42,888 nt of DNA from an uncultured beta proteobacterium (lineage in GTDB: Bacteria > Pseudomonadota > Gammaproteobacteria > Burkholderiales > Burkholderiaceae_B). The position numbers and the translations under genes are program-made. Shown here piece after piece: positions 19,948-30,885 of the stretch. The DNA lies in contig CAINDJ010000258.1 in NCBI GenBank assembly GCA_903847325.1, positions 1 to 42,888 of the forward strand, in the 5' to 3' direction. Position 1 is the first letter of the stretch. Each line of letters starts with the position of its first letter. A model generated the notes under the pieces. The model was not told the origin of the DNA, did not search any database, and saw only the letters and a list, made by a program, of their open reading frames with translations.

Positions 19948-21030
19948 ATGAAAATCGCAACGCCTTTGGTGGCCTGGCAACGCACCCACGGGCGCCACGG
20001 TTTGCCGTGGCAGCAGACCCGGGATCCATACCGTGTGTGGTTGTCAGAAATCATGCTGCAGCAAACGCAAGTCACTGCGGTGATTCCCTATTATCAAAAA
20101 TTCCTCATACGTTTTCCTGACGTCGCGCGTCTCGCGTGCGCCCCTTCGCAAGAAGTCATGGCTCACTGGGCGGGCCTGGGCTATTACGCTCGCGCACGCA
20201 ATCTGCACGCTTGCGCGCAACGGGTCATGCAAGATTGGGGGGGGGATTTCCCACCCGATGCACAAGGTCTGGCAACGCTACCCGGTATCGGCCCCTCTAC
20301 TGCGGCTGCGATCGCAGCATTTTGCTACGGGGAGCGCTCAGCCATCCTCGATGGCAATGTTAAACGCGTCCTGGCAAGATATTTTGCGATTGACGGGGAC
20401 CCGACTACCCGCGCGATAGAACAGACGCTCTGGCAACTCGCGCGCAACGAGCTCCCAACGGCTGCGCGACTACGTCGCGATCCGATGATGATGACGGCCC
20501 ATACACAGGGGCTAATGGATTTAGGCGCCACCGTTTGCACACGCTCGCGTGCGCAATGCACGCAATGCCCACTCAAAAAAGGCTGTGCAGCCTTCGCGCA
20601 AGGCCGAGTCGAGGAGTTGCCCTGGCCACGGGCTAAAAAGAAACTACCTGAACGCAGTACCGGCATGCTCATCGCATGCCATCGCGGCAAAGTCTTATTG
20701 CAACAGAGACCGGATACAGGCATATGGGGTGGGCTCTGGAGCCTGCCCGAGTTTGATGGGGGACTAAGCGCTAAAGCGGGTTGCGATCAACTCGGTGTCA
20801 CCGTAAGCAAGATGCAGCAGCTTTCAGCATTCCTGCATGTTTTTACACACTACAGACTCACCATTGAGCCCGTCCTGGCGCATGCAAGCTCGACCCGTAT
20901 TGCTGCTGCAAACGAATCAAACACAAAACAGACAGAATGGGTCCCCCTAAGTCAGCTCTCAGCCCGAGGGATGCCTGCGCCCGTGCGCAAATTACTCGAT
21001 GGATTACTCGCCGATCAGCTACTAGGCTAG
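19948..21030 (+). CDS. mutY: A/G-specific adenine DNA glycosylase
   Basis: Base-excision repair enzyme that removes adenine mispaired with 8-oxoguanine or guanine. Catalytic Glu34 lies in WLSEIMLQQTQV, the helix-hairpin-helix is LPGIGPSTAAAIAAF, and Asp135 is in ILDGNVKRVLAR. The iron-sulfur ligands Cys197, Cys204, Cys207 and Cys213 have the canonical C-x6-C-x2-C-x5-C spacing. A NUDIX-like recognition domain follows (GMLIACHRGKVLLQQRPDTG). Length (360 aa) is normal. The coding sequence contains a run of nine Gs at codons 97-100. The stop overlaps the rodA stop on the other strand. Confidence 0.96.
   Translation: MKIATPLVAWQRTHGRHGLPWQQTRDPYRVWLSEIMLQQTQVTAVIPYYQKFLIRFPDVARLACAPSQEVMAHWAGLGYYARARNLHACAQRVMQDWGGDFPPDAQGLATLPGIGPSTAAAIAAFCYGERSAILDGNVKRVLARYFAIDGDPTTRAIEQTLWQLARNELPTAARLRRDPMMMTAHTQGLMDLGATVCTRSRAQCTQCPLKKGCAAFAQGRVEELPWPRAKKKLPERSTGMLIACHRGKVLLQQRPDTGIWGGLWSLPEFDGGLSAKAGCDQLGVTVSKMQQLSAFLHVFTHYRLTIEPVLAHASSTRIAAANESNTKQTEWVPLSQLSARGMPAPVRKLLDGLLADQLLG
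20237..20245 (+). repeat. Nine-G homopolymer inside mutY
   Basis: A run of nine Gs encodes the end of Trp97, Gly98, Gly99 and the first base of Asp100, between the N-terminal helices and the helix-hairpin-helix. Runs of this length are slippage-prone. Gain or loss of one base would frameshift the protein upstream of its iron-sulfur cluster and inactivate it. In this assembly the frame is open. Confidence 0.9.
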
Positions 21031-22163
21031 GTCACCGGGGGACGATATTTGCTGATACTCATCAGCATCCCGCAAGCGATACCTATCGTCAGCAAGGCGG
21101 TACCACCGTAGCTGAGCAACGGCAGGGGTACGCCGACAACAGGCAAAATCCCTGTAACCATGCCAATATTGACGAATACGTAAATAAATAGCACCATCGT
21201 CAGACTGCCCGCGAGCAAACGACTGAAGTGCGTGGGTGCCCGCACGGAGATGGTTAACCCTCTCGCCAGTAAAAGCACATAGAGCAGTAGCAGCGTAACG
21301 CCCCCGTACAAACCAAATTCCTCAGAAAATACAGCAAAGATAAAGTCTGTTGTTCGCTCAGGAATAAAGTCCAGATGGGTCTGGGTACCATTCATATACC
21401 CTTTGCCGTATACCCCTCCAGAACCCACTGCAATGGTCGACTGGATGGTGTGAAACCCTTTACCCAGGGGATCAGTACTAGGATCCAGGAGCGTACAAAT
21501 GCGATGTTTTTGATAGTCGTGCAAAACGACCCAGTCAAAATCATCATCACATAATTCATCCTGATACGCCACGATCGAACCAATCCCAACAATCCCGACG
21601 AGCACCACGGGCAGCAGCAGCTTAAAAGATAATCCAGCGAAATAAATGACACAAAATCCAGCGCCAAAGACCAGCAGCGCAGTACCAAGATCAGGCTGCT
21701 TGATAATCAGCAGACAAGGAACAATCAGGAGCAATACAGCTACACAAAAATCCAGTGCATTCATCGGGCCTTCGCGCTTCTGAAAATACCAGGCCAACAT
21801 CAAAGGGACAGCAATTTTCATCATCTCAGAGGGCTGAATCCGGGTGAAACCGAGATTCAACCATCTTGTTGCCCCTTTGCTTGTATCGCCAAAAAAGAAG
21901 ACGCCCAGCAATAGCAAAACACCCAGGACGTAGAACGGCACCGCAAACCGCATAATGATGTGGGGAGGGGTTAAGGCCACGACCCACATCGCAGTCAACG
22001 CGACAATAAAGTTACGGGTTTGATCGGCAAACCGCCAGTCCGTGCCGCCTACGGCCGAATGCATCACCAGCAAACCAACCGAGGCTAATATCATGAGAAT
22101 AATCATGAGAGGCCAGTCAATCGCATTGATCACGCGACCAATGAGAGCGAATACATATTTCAT
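21027..22163 (-). CDS. rodA: Peptidoglycan glycosyltransferase RodA (SEDS)
   Basis: Inner-membrane SEDS-family polymerase of the elongasome that makes glycan strands together with PBP2. The 378 aa product has about ten helices and the SEDS motifs FTRIQPSEMMKIAVPLMLAW, LIIKQPDLGTALLVF, FIPERTTDFIFAVFSEEFGL and GVPLPLLSYGG. Its ATG overlaps the TGA of mrdA (ATGA), so the polymerase/transpeptidase pair is translationally coupled. Its TAG stop shares the palindrome CTAG with the mutY stop. Confidence 0.95.
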   Translation of the reverse strand: MKYVFALIGRVINAIDWPLMIILMILASVGLLVMHSAVGGTDWRFADQTRNFIVALTAMWVVALTPPHIIMRFAVPFYVLGVLLLLGVFFFGDTSKGATRWLNLGFTRIQPSEMMKIAVPLMLAWYFQKREGPMNALDFCVAVLLLIVPCLLIIKQPDLGTALLVFGAGFCVIYFAGLSFKLLLPVVLVGIVGIGSIVAYQDELCDDDFDWVVLHDYQKHRICTLLDPSTDPLGKGFHTIQSTIAVGSGGVYGKGYMNGTQTHLDFIPERTTDFIFAVFSEEFGLYGGVTLLLLYVLLLARGLTISVRAPTHFSRLLAGSLTMVLFIYVFVNIGMVTGILPVVGVPLPLLSYGGTALLTIGIACGMLMSISKYRPPVT

Positions 22164-24049
22164 TGCACCCCCACTTTTTTGTTGTCTTTCGCAGGATCTC
22201 GTACGGCGTCTTTCGCAAGCCAGGCATCAAACACTTTACGCGCGATTGGGGCTGCGACGCTGCCGCCCCAGCCCGCATTTTCAACAATGACCGCGATCGC
22301 AATTTTTGGATTGACTGCAGGGGCAAAACCCATGAATAAAGCATGGTCACGCAAACGCTCATCAATCGCGCTCGCCCGGTATTTTGCGCCTCGCAAACTG
22401 TACACCTGGGCAGTACCTGTTTTACCAGCAGCCTGATATGGCGCACCCGCAAACGCTTGTCGAGCCGTACCCACTGTGGTGACATCCGCAAGCGCACGCT
22501 TGACGATCTGGAGGTTTTCTTTTTTAAGTGGAATTTTGTAGGAGGCCTCAGCAACCGTCAGCGTCTTTGAGCCAGATTTTGGATTTTCCAGAGCGCGCAC
22601 CAGATGTGGCTTCATAAAAATGCCGTCATTAGCCAGTACTGCCGTGGCTTGTGCAAGCTGCATCAAAGTAAAAGAGTTGTATCCCTGTCCCACCGCGACC
22701 GAGATGGTTTCGCCTGCATACCATTTCTGCTGATCGCGCTTTTTGTAGGCTTGGCGTTTCCATTCGGTCGAAGGTAATACCCCACGCTTTTCACCATCAA
22801 TATCGATACCGGTCAGCTGACCAAAACCGAAAGGTTTCATAAAGTCATGAAGACCATTGACACCGAGTTCAGGGCCAAGGGAATAGAAATACGTATCAGA
22901 CGAAACAACCAACGCCTGATGCATATCGATCGAACCATACGCGGTTGATCCAGAATTACGGAAACGCTGACCACCAAATTCAAAATAACCAGGATCAGAA
23001 ATACGATCTGTCGCACGGCGCTTGTTCATCTCCAGTGCGGCTAAGGCCACAAAGGGCTTGTAGGTCGAACCAATTGGATAAGTACCAATCACAGGACGAT
23101 TAATCAGCGGGTGATCTGGCGACTCATTGAGCTGTCGCCAGCTTTCAGCATCAATCCCGTCAATAAACAAATTCGGATCATAAGCAGGCTGCGAAACAAA
23201 CGCTAATACATCTCCTGTCGCAGGCTCGATTGCGACCAGGGCACCCCGTAAATCTTTAAAAGCTTCTTCGGCAATACGCTGCAATCCCATATCGAGCGAC
23301 AACACAAGATTGGAGCCCGGGGCAGGATCAATTCGTTTCAGAACTCTGACGGGTTTGCCCCGGGCAGTGATTTCGACTTCCTGGAGACCTGTTTTGCCGT
23401 GCAAGGCAGTTTCATACGTCTTTTCGATGCCTTTCTTACCAATCACGTCTGTACCGCGATAATTACCAAGCTGACCGGACTCTTCGAGCGCGCTCGCGTC
23501 GCCCTCGGATATCCGTCCAATGTAGCCTACGACATGCCCTGCAGACTTGCCCTGGGGATACTCACGGACCCAGCGAGCACGTAACTCGACCCCCGGAAAG
23601 CGAAACGAATGAGCAGAAAACCAGGCCGCCTCTGTTTCATTCAGGTTGTTGCGCAACACCACGCTCGCATAACGTCCAGACTCAGCCACACGTCGTTTAA
23701 AGCGCCGTTGATCGGTCGCGCTCATATAGACAATCGGCATGAGTTCACTGAATAACTCGTCGAGATTGCCGGCCCGCGCGGGGACAACCTCGAGGGTGTA
23801 ACTCAAGTAATTACGCGCGAGCACCTCTCCGTTACGATCAACAATCTCACCCCTGCGCGGGGGGATTGGCACCACAGCAATGCGATTACTATCAGCGCGA
23901 GCCGCCAAACCTTCGTGGCGGTCTACTTGCAGCACCCAGAATCTGATCACGAGCAAACTAAAACACATCACAGCAAACAAACCTGCTACGACTGCGCGCA
24001 ACAGAAATTTGTTTTTTTGCTGCAGACCTGTTTTTTTAAACTCGAACAT
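22160..24049 (-). CDS. mrdA: Penicillin-binding protein 2 (elongation transpeptidase)
   Basis: Class B PBP, 629 aa, the transpeptidase partner of RodA during side-wall growth. It has an N-terminal membrane anchor (about residues 18-40), a pedestal domain starting RIAVVPIPPRRGEIVDRNG, and a transpeptidase domain with active-site STYK (Ser328-Lys331), SSD (383-385) and KTGTA (from Lys543). It sits between mreD (12 bases upstream) and rodA (overlapping), the standard mreBCD-mrdA-rodA order. ATG start. Confidence 0.96.
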   Translation of the reverse strand: MFEFKKTGLQQKNKFLLRAVVAGLFAVMCFSLLVIRFWVLQVDRHEGLAARADSNRIAVVPIPPRRGEIVDRNGEVLARNYLSYTLEVVPARAGNLDELFSELMPIVYMSATDQRRFKRRVAESGRYASVVLRNNLNETEAAWFSAHSFRFPGVELRARWVREYPQGKSAGHVVGYIGRISEGDASALEESGQLGNYRGTDVIGKKGIEKTYETALHGKTGLQEVEITARGKPVRVLKRIDPAPGSNLVLSLDMGLQRIAEEAFKDLRGALVAIEPATGDVLAFVSQPAYDPNLFIDGIDAESWRQLNESPDHPLINRPVIGTYPIGSTYKPFVALAALEMNKRRATDRISDPGYFEFGGQRFRNSGSTAYGSIDMHQALVVSSDTYFYSLGPELGVNGLHDFMKPFGFGQLTGIDIDGEKRGVLPSTEWKRQAYKKRDQQKWYAGETISVAVGQGYNSFTLMQLAQATAVLANDGIFMKPHLVRALENPKSGSKTLTVAEASYKIPLKKENLQIVKRALADVTTVGTARQAFAGAPYQAAGKTGTAQVYSLRGAKYRASAIDERLRDHALFMGFAPAVNPKIAIAVIVENAGWGGSVAAPIARKVFDAWLAKDAVRDPAKDNKKVGVQ

Positions 24050-24061
24050 GATTCGGGCAGA

Positions 24062-24622
24062 TCAAACAGTATTGGCATCGGCATCGTTCATCCGATGCTG
24101 AGGCAACAATAACAACCAACCCACTGCAGGCCATAATGCGGCAGTCAGCAGCACACCGATGATCCAGGACCAGCCAGCCCAAAAATTTGCCAGCCAGGCG
24201 CAGATCAGGATACCGATGAGTTTGGCAATAAAAAATACGGGCAGCATGTGCAAGCCCTGACTCCACAAATCAAAGCGCAGCAACCGGCGTTGCAAAACGC
24301 TCGCACCGTAAGCCACCATCGCATAGGTCAGGGCCTGCTGTCCAAGCGGTCCGACATCATGCACATCCATCATCAGACCGAAGATGAACGCTACGACCAT
24401 CCCGATGCGACGCGGTTCATGCACGCACCAAAAGGCGATCACCAGCAACAACAGGTCTGGCGCGACCATCCAGCTTCGCCAGGGGAGCAGCGACAGCATC
24501 CAGACCCCGATAATTGTTGCCCAGATATAACGCGGACTGGTCAGATTTTCGCGTGGATCAGGGCGTACAGCATGCGGACGCGGCACCGGTGGGCGCGTCG
24601 CACGGGATCGGGTACTTGCCAT
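24062..24622 (-). CDS. mreD: Rod shape-determining protein MreD
   Basis: Small integral membrane protein (186 aa, about five to six helices) of the elongasome that links MreC with RodA/PBP2. The start is the ATG at 24622 (MASTRSRATRPPVPRPHA), one base after the TGA of mreC; the frame stays open for 62 codons further into mreC but without family similarity. A basic, Pro-rich N-terminus precedes the first helix (YIWATIIGVWMLSLLPW). GLMMDVHDVGPLGQQALTYA in the middle is the conserved MreD motif. Confidence 0.92.
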   Translation of the reverse strand: MASTRSRATRPPVPRPHAVRPDPRENLTSPRYIWATIIGVWMLSLLPWRSWMVAPDLLLLVIAFWCVHEPRRIGMVVAFIFGLMMDVHDVGPLGQQALTYAMVAYGASVLQRRLLRFDLWSQGLHMLPVFFIAKLIGILICAWLANFWAGWSWIIGVLLTAALWPAVGWLLLLPQHRMNDADANTV

Positions 24623-24623
24623 C

Positions 24624-25547
24624 TCACTTTGACTTGGTCGACGCACCAGTTGGCTCCGATTTAAGTTTGGATGCAGATGGCAAAGGTGCAACCGGTGTCT
24701 CGTTGCCATCCACAGGAACCTGTAAGACCAGGAAATGACGATAACGTTCCGGATGGGATGACGGCTGGCCTTCCGCGCGGGCAAAACCTGTGGAGGAATT
24801 ACGCTCAACGCTCTCTATCTTGGCCACGGAAAGTCCAGGTGGGAACACTCCCCCCACTCCGCTTGTGACGAGCATATCGCCTTCGCGAATATCGGCATCG
24901 CTTGAAAAATAACGCACTTCTACTTTGCCAGGCGAGGTTGAGCCAAAGGCGATCAATCGCAAACCGTTACGTAAAATCTGTACAGGGATGGAGACCACCT
25001 CATCGGTGAGCATCGCGGCCTCGGAGGACATCGGGGTCACACGAATGATCTGTCCGACCACCCCACCCTCGTCAATGATGGGCATGCCAGGAGCGATCCC
25101 TGCCGTGCTCCCCTTGTTGAATACCAGCCGCCTGTTGAAAGCATTCGCAGGCTCATAGAGCACCTCAACCACGATGGCAGGCTGATCCACCGCTTTATCA
25201 AACACACCCATCAATCGGCGAAGCTGGGCATTTTCGGCTGCGAGCTGCGCAGCGTTGCTGGTGACTTGGGCGAGCTCGATGCGCTGGCGTTGCAGGCCTT
25301 CGTTTTCGGCTTTTATCGCCGCTGCTGCGCTATACCAGTCATGCACTAAGAAAGTCGCATCGCGAGGCAGCATGACTGCCCGCTGAAACGGGTAAAGCAC
25401 CATCGAAATCGACTGGCGCAGGGGATTGAGTGTTTTCCAGTTAGCATCGGTGACTAGCAGAGCCAAAGCAAGCAGCACCATGAGTGCGAGCTTAACTTCG
25501 GCGGCAGGCCCACGTCGAAATAACCGCAGAGTGACGTGTCGTTGCAT
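24624..25547 (-). CDS. mreC: Rod shape-determining protein MreC
   Basis: Bitopic periplasmic scaffold of the elongasome, 307 aa. It has a short basic cytoplasmic tail, one helix (LALMVLLALALLVTDA), a coiled coil (about residues 70-110, ending QLAAENAQLRRLMGV) and two beta-barrel domains containing NKGSTAGIAPGMPIIDEGGV and ADIREGDMLVTSGVGGVFPP. The C-terminus is a Pro/Ser/Thr-rich tail. It lies 14 bases after mreB and one base before mreD. Confidence 0.94.
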   Translation of the reverse strand: MQRHVTLRLFRRGPAAEVKLALMVLLALALLVTDANWKTLNPLRQSISMVLYPFQRAVMLPRDATFLVHDWYSAAAAIKAENEGLQRQRIELAQVTSNAAQLAAENAQLRRLMGVFDKAVDQPAIVVEVLYEPANAFNRRLVFNKGSTAGIAPGMPIIDEGGVVGQIIRVTPMSSEAAMLTDEVVSIPVQILRNGLRLIAFGSTSPGKVEVRYFSSDADIREGDMLVTSGVGGVFPPGLSVAKIESVERNSSTGFARAEGQPSSHPERYRHFLVLQVPVDGNETPVAPLPSASKLKSEPTGASTKSK

Positions 25548-25561
25548 GAAAAAGCAGACGA

Positions 25562-26611
<1,050 letters not shown>

Positions 26612-26703
26612 TCAGCCAGAGAAAAAATAAACGCGAGAAATTGCGCAGGCGCGAGTGTGGAGCAAAGCTCTGAACACACTGCGATCAGCCCTCTATCATA
26701 ACT

Positions 26704-26709
26704 TATAAT
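26704..26709 (+). promoter_or_regulatory. Candidate -10 element for gatCAB
   Basis: A perfect TATAAT on the plus strand, about 55 bases before the gatC ATG, inside the 158-base mreB-gatC divergent interval. No convincing -35 hexamer stands 16-18 bases upstream, so the call rests on the -10 box and position alone. Confidence 0.35.
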
Positions 26710-26763
26710 TCAACATGATTCGTCAAATAGACCTTATGTTTTCAATGGATTGGTCCAGACCCT

Positions 26764-27072
26764 ATGGCTCTTACCGAACAAGAAATTGCCCGTATCGCAC
26801 GCCTTGCGCGCCTGCAACTCTCCGCCGAGCAGTTGAACCAGGCCCAAACTGAACTGAACGACATCCTGGGCCTGATCCAGGAGCTCCAGGCAGTCGACAC
26901 GACCGGCGTCGAGCCACTTGCTCACCCCCTGTCTGCCATGACAGAGGTCCATTTGCGGCTGCGCGATGATGTCGTAACCGAAACCACCTCTTTAGAGCGA
27001 CGCGACGCCCTGATGGCCAACGCCCCCGGCAAACGCGACGGACTATTCCTCGTTCCTAAGGTAATTGACTAA
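26764..27072 (+). CDS. gatC: Asp/Glu-tRNA amidotransferase subunit C
   Basis: Small subunit (102 aa) of the GatCAB complex that converts misacylated Glu-tRNA(Gln) or Asp-tRNA(Asn) to the correct amide; GatC wraps around GatA and stabilises it with GatB. The N-terminal [20 protein letters not shown] and central [20 protein letters not shown] are the family motifs, ending [17 protein letters not shown]. First gene of gatC-gatA-gatB; its TAA is one base before the gatA ATG. Confidence 0.95.
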   Translation: MALTEQEIARIARLARLQLSAEQLNQAQTELNDILGLIQELQAVDTTGVEPLAHPLSAMTEVHLRLRDDVVTETTSLERRDALMANAPGKRDGLFLVPKVID

Positions 27073-27073
27073 T

Positions 27074-28609
27074 ATGAGCCAGGCCTTACAGACATTCCCA
27101 AGCCTCGCCGCCCTGCGCCAGGCGCTGCAAGCCAAACAAATCAGCGCGACCGAACTCGCTCAGGAGTCACTGGCTGAAATCGATCGCACCAAGGCATTGA
27201 ACGCTTTTGTTCATGTAAATGCCGATCTGACCCTGGCTCAGGCGCGCCAAGCGGACGCTTTACTTGCCAAAGGCAACGCGCCCGCGCTAACCGGCATCCC
27301 GATCGCACACAAGGATGTCTTTGTGACACAAGGCTGGCGCAGTACTGCTGGCAGCAACATTCTTAAAAACTACGTCAGCCCATTTGATGCCACCGTGGTG
27401 AGCCGACTGCTTGAGGCAGGCGCCGTATCGCTTGGCAAGCTCAATTGCGACGAATTTGCGATGGGCTCAGGCAATGAGCACTCAGCCTTTGGTCCCGCCC
27501 GCAACCCCTGGGATCACCAGGCAGTCCCGGGCGGCTCATCCGGCGCCTCAGCCGCAGCGGTAGCCGCCAGGCTCGTGATGGCCAGCACAGGCACCGACAC
27601 AGGCGGATCTGTGCGTCAGCCAGCGGCCCTGTGCGGGGTCAGCGGCATTAAGCCTACCTACGGTTGTGTCTCACGCTACGGAATGATTGCCTATGGTTCC
27701 AGCCTGGATCAGGCCGGCCCGATTGCACCGAGCGCCGCTGACTTATTAGAGTTGCTTGATCCCATGAGCGGATTCGATCCGCGAGACTCAACCAGTGCAG
27801 AGTTTTGCAATGGTGTGGCCAACGCCCCCGGACGTATTCGCGCAGACTTTGAGCGTGCGACACAGCAATATTCTGGCGGCACGGCCGAACACCCCCTTAA
27901 AGGTTTGCGTATTGGCGTGCCACGCGAATATTTCGGTGAAGGCCTCTCAAATGACGTCGCCACAGCCGTCGAAACAGCTCTCGCGCAATTTGAAAAGCTC
28001 GGCGCCACGCGCGTCGATATTTCACTGCCACGCACACGCCTCTCGATCCCGGCGTATTACGTGATCGCACCGGCTGAGGCCTCAAGCAACCTGTCGCGTT
28101 ACGACGGGGTGCGTTACGGCCACCGTGCAGACCAATACACCGACCTCGAGGACATGTCCGGGCGCTCGCGCGCAGAAGGCTTCGGTGCCGAAGTGCAACG
28201 TCGCATCCTGATTGGCACCTATGTACTGTCTCATGGCTATTACGACGCCTACTATCTGCAGGCACAACGACTACGTCGCATGATTGCGGATGATTTTCGT
28301 GCCGTGCTGGGCGCGCAATGCGACGTCATCATGGGTCCGGTTACGCCAACGGTTGCAAAACAAATTGGCGTGAATAACGACGACCCGACCGCCGACTGGC
28401 TGGCTGACATTTATACGCTCAGTCTTAATCTGGCAGGTCTGCCAGGCATGTCGGTTCCTTGCGGTTTCGGAGCAGGTGCAACGGGCGCACCCCTGCCAAT
28501 CGGCTTACAGATCATCGGCAACTATTTCGACGAGGGCCGCCTGCTCGCAGTGGCTAACATCTATCAGCAAGTCACAGACTGGCACAAACGTATCGCGGGG
28601 CAAAAATAA
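27074..28609 (+). CDS. gatA: Asp/Glu-tRNA amidotransferase subunit A
   Basis: Amidase subunit that releases ammonia from glutamine (or asparagine) for the transamidation. The Ser-cisSer-Lys triad is visible: Lys80 in PIAHKD, Ser155 in [13 protein letters not shown], and nucleophile Ser179 in [16 protein letters not shown] use the ATG at 27074 ([10 protein letters not shown], 511 aa), one base after the gatC stop; a TTG three codons upstream is also in frame. Its TAA overlaps the gatB ATG (TAATG). Confidence 0.96.
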   Translation: MSQALQTFPSLAALRQALQAKQISATELAQESLAEIDRTKALNAFVHVNADLTLAQARQADALLAKGNAPALTGIPIAHKDVFVTQGWRSTAGSNILKNYVSPFDATVVSRLLEAGAVSLGKLNCDEFAMGSGNEHSAFGPARNPWDHQAVPGGSSGASAAAVAARLVMASTGTDTGGSVRQPAALCGVSGIKPTYGCVSRYGMIAYGSSLDQAGPIAPSAADLLELLDPMSGFDPRDSTSAEFCNGVANAPGRIRADFERATQQYSGGTAEHPLKGLRIGVPREYFGEGLSNDVATAVETALAQFEKLGATRVDISLPRTRLSIPAYYVIAPAEASSNLSRYDGVRYGHRADQYTDLEDMSGRSRAEGFGAEVQRRILIGTYVLSHGYYDAYYLQAQRLRRMIADDFRAVLGAQCDVIMGPVTPTVAKQIGVNNDDPTADWLADIYTLSLNLAGLPGMSVPCGFGAGATGAPLPIGLQIIGNYFDEGRLLAVANIYQQVTDWHKRIAGQK

Positions 28610-30066
28610 TGGCATGGGAAATCGTCATCGGCCTCGAAACGCACACACAGCTTTCGACGCAAACAAAAATATTTTCAGGTAGCAGCACGCGTTACGGCGC
28701 GCAACCCAATACACAGGCGAACGAAGTAGACATGGCCTTGCCAGGCGTCTTGCCTGTCATGAACAGGGCCGCCGTCGAACACGCGATTCGCTTTGGCCTT
28801 GCCATTGATGCGACCGTCGCACCGTATTCGGTTTTTGCACGTAAAAACTACTTTTACCCCGACCTCCCTAAAAACTATCAAATCAGCCAGATGGATCACC
28901 CAGTTGTAATTGGTGGCTCCCTGTCGTTTTTTGTAGGCGACGAAGAAAAAACCGTCAACCTTACCCGTGCCCATCTCGAAGAAGATGCAGGCAAGTCCAT
29001 GCATGATGACTTTGTCGGTCCGCATGGCGAATCATCCTCGGGGATTGACCTCAATCGTTGCGGCACACCTTTGCTTGAAATCGTCACCGAACCAGAAATG
29101 CGTTCAGCTGCCGAGGCTGTGGCCTATGCAAAAACCCTGCACAGTCTGGTCATGTGGCTGGGCATCTGCGATGGCAATATGCAAGAAGGCTCGTTCCGGA
29201 TTGACGCCAACGTCTCTGTGCGTCCGGTCGGCCAAAAAGAATTTGGTACCCGCTGCGAAGTCAAAAACGTCAATTCCTTCCGTTTTCTTGAGCGCGCCAT
29301 TCAGTACGAAGTCCGTCGCCAGATCGAGCTGATCGAAGACGGCGGACGCGTCGTACAAGAAACACGCCTGTATGACTCTGATCGTGACGAAACACGCAGC
29401 ATGCGCAGCAAAGAAGACGCGCATGACTACCGCTACTTTCCAGACCCAGACCTCCCGCCGCTTGTCATCGCGCAGAGTTGGATAGACGAGGTCCGCAGTG
29501 CCATGCCTGAGCTTCCCGCCTCATTGCGTGCGCGGTTTGTCGGCGAATACGGTCTGGCTCCCGTTGATGCTGCGCAACTCACCAGCAGCCGCGCACTGGC
29601 AACCTATTTCGAGGAATGCGTTCGCGCGCTGCCAGCAGGTCAGGCAAAGCTCGCCGCAAACTGGGTCATGGGCGAGGTGTCAGCCACCCTCAACCGCGAA
29701 GAAAAAGACATCGCTGACTGCCCTGTCACCGCTGTGTCCCTTGCCGTATTGCTCGGCAAAATTCTGGACAACACCATCTCCAACAAAATCGCACGCGATG
29801 TGTTTGCTGCGATGTGGCTTGGAGAAAACGGTGGACAACCCGATGCGATCATTCAGGCTAAGGGCCTCACCCAGATCAACGATACAGGCGCCATCGAAGC
29901 CATGATCGACAAGGTGATGGCCGACAACGCCACGATCGTTGAGGAATATCGCGCAGGCAAACAAAAAGGCTTTAATTCACTGGTCGGTCAGATTATGAAA
30001 GCCGCCCGTGGCAAAGCTAATCCGCAACAGGTCAACGATTTGCTTAAGGCAAAACTGGAAAGCTGA
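28609..30066 (+). CDS. gatB: Asp/Glu-tRNA amidotransferase subunit B
   Basis: Kinase and tRNA-binding subunit of GatCAB: it phosphorylates the misacylated tRNA side chain and uses ammonia channelled from GatA. The cradle domain begins [20 protein letters not shown] and includes [20 protein letters not shown] and DANVSVRP; the C-terminal YqeY-like domain ends [20 protein letters not shown]. Length 485 aa is normal. Presence of gatCAB implies an indirect route to Gln- and/or Asn-tRNA in this organism. Confidence 0.96.
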   Translation: MAWEIVIGLETHTQLSTQTKIFSGSSTRYGAQPNTQANEVDMALPGVLPVMNRAAVEHAIRFGLAIDATVAPYSVFARKNYFYPDLPKNYQISQMDHPVVIGGSLSFFVGDEEKTVNLTRAHLEEDAGKSMHDDFVGPHGESSSGIDLNRCGTPLLEIVTEPEMRSAAEAVAYAKTLHSLVMWLGICDGNMQEGSFRIDANVSVRPVGQKEFGTRCEVKNVNSFRFLERAIQYEVRRQIELIEDGGRVVQETRLYDSDRDETRSMRSKEDAHDYRYFPDPDLPPLVIAQSWIDEVRSAMPELPASLRARFVGEYGLAPVDAAQLTSSRALATYFEECVRALPAGQAKLAANWVMGEVSATLNREEKDIADCPVTAVSLAVLLGKILDNTISNKIARDVFAAMWLGENGGQPDAIIQAKGLTQINDTGAIEAMIDKVMADNATIVEEYRAGKQKGFNSLVGQIMKAARGKANPQQVNDLLKAKLES

Positions 30067-30101
30067 TTAACGTGTTGTTTCAAGGTCGTTAATGAAGTTA
30101 A

Positions 30102-30131
30102 TCGGGCCAGACATTTGACTGTCTGGCCCGA
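30102..30131. terminator. Hairpin between convergent gatB and pyrE
   Basis: A perfect 12-bp inverted repeat (TCGGGCCAGACA paired with TGTCTGGCCCGA) with a six-base loop, midway between the stops of gatB (+) and pyrE (-). There is no long T tract on either side, so it may be a weak bidirectional terminator or a stabilising 3' hairpin. Confidence 0.65.
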
Positions 30132-30153
30132 CTAACATTCTACGTACGATGAA

Positions 30154-30828
30154 TCAAACAATACCGTAGCGATGACGGTATGCCAGCACATCCGCCTGAT
30201 AAGCCGCGAACTCAGCATTGCCCTCAAGCAAGGCCAAAATATCTGTCAGTGAAGCGATACTCACAACAGGCAAACCATAACGCTGCTCAACCTCCTGGAC
30301 TGCGGAGTGAGCAGACAACGCGCCCTCCGCTCCGGCTCGCTCCATGCGATCCATCGCAATCAGTACCGCCGCAGGCTCAGCACCTGCCGCACGGATGATG
30401 TCAACCGACTCGCGCACCGAGGTCCCGGCCGTAATGACGTCATCAATGATGACTACGCGGCCTTTGAGCGGCGCGCCAACCAGTACACCGCCCTCACCGT
30501 GATCTTTGGCCTCTTTGCGGTTGTAAGCAAAAGGAATATCACGACCTGGCAGTGCAGGATGATTAGCCAGCGCAACCGACGTCGCAGTCGCCAGAGGAAT
30601 ACCTTTGTAAGCAGGACCAAACAGCATATCGAACTGAATATCCGAATTCACCAGCGCCTGAGCATAAAATTGAGCCAGACGGCCAACGGAGGCACCGGAG
30701 TTAAACAGACCCGCATTAAAAAAATAAGGGCTGGTACGACCTGACTTGGTGACAAAGCTGCCAAAACGCAAAACGCCTTCGTTTAAGGCAAACTGCACAA
30801 AGGCGCGACGATCCGAATCCGTTGACAT
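30154..30828 (-). CDS. pyrE: Orotate phosphoribosyltransferase
   Basis: Transfers ribose-5-phosphate from PRPP to orotate, forming OMP in pyrimidine synthesis. The PRPP loop is [20 protein letters not shown]; the flexible catalytic loop is [18 protein letters not shown] with the conserved Lys and His residues. I place the start at the ATG at 30828 ([15 protein letters not shown], 224 aa); a longer frame exists from 30861 but would take up most of the space to the divergent xthA. Single-gene unit ending at the hairpin shared with gatB. Confidence 0.94.
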   Translation of the reverse strand: MSTDSDRRAFVQFALNEGVLRFGSFVTKSGRTSPYFFNAGLFNSGASVGRLAQFYAQALVNSDIQFDMLFGPAYKGIPLATATSVALANHPALPGRDIPFAYNRKEAKDHGEGGVLVGAPLKGRVVIIDDVITAGTSVRESVDIIRAAGAEPAAVLIAMDRMERAGAEGALSAHSAVQEVEQRYGLPVVSIASLTDILALLEGNAEFAAYQADVLAYRHRYGIV

Positions 30829-30885
30829 GAGTATTCCAAAATTAATTCGACATGCAGACATTATCTCACTGACCAGGAGCTTTCC

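Noticed and set aside
24623-24808. N-terminal extension of mreD into mreC
   Set aside because: The added 62 residues are the shifted frame of mreC and not MreD-like; the ATG directly after the mreC stop fits the family.
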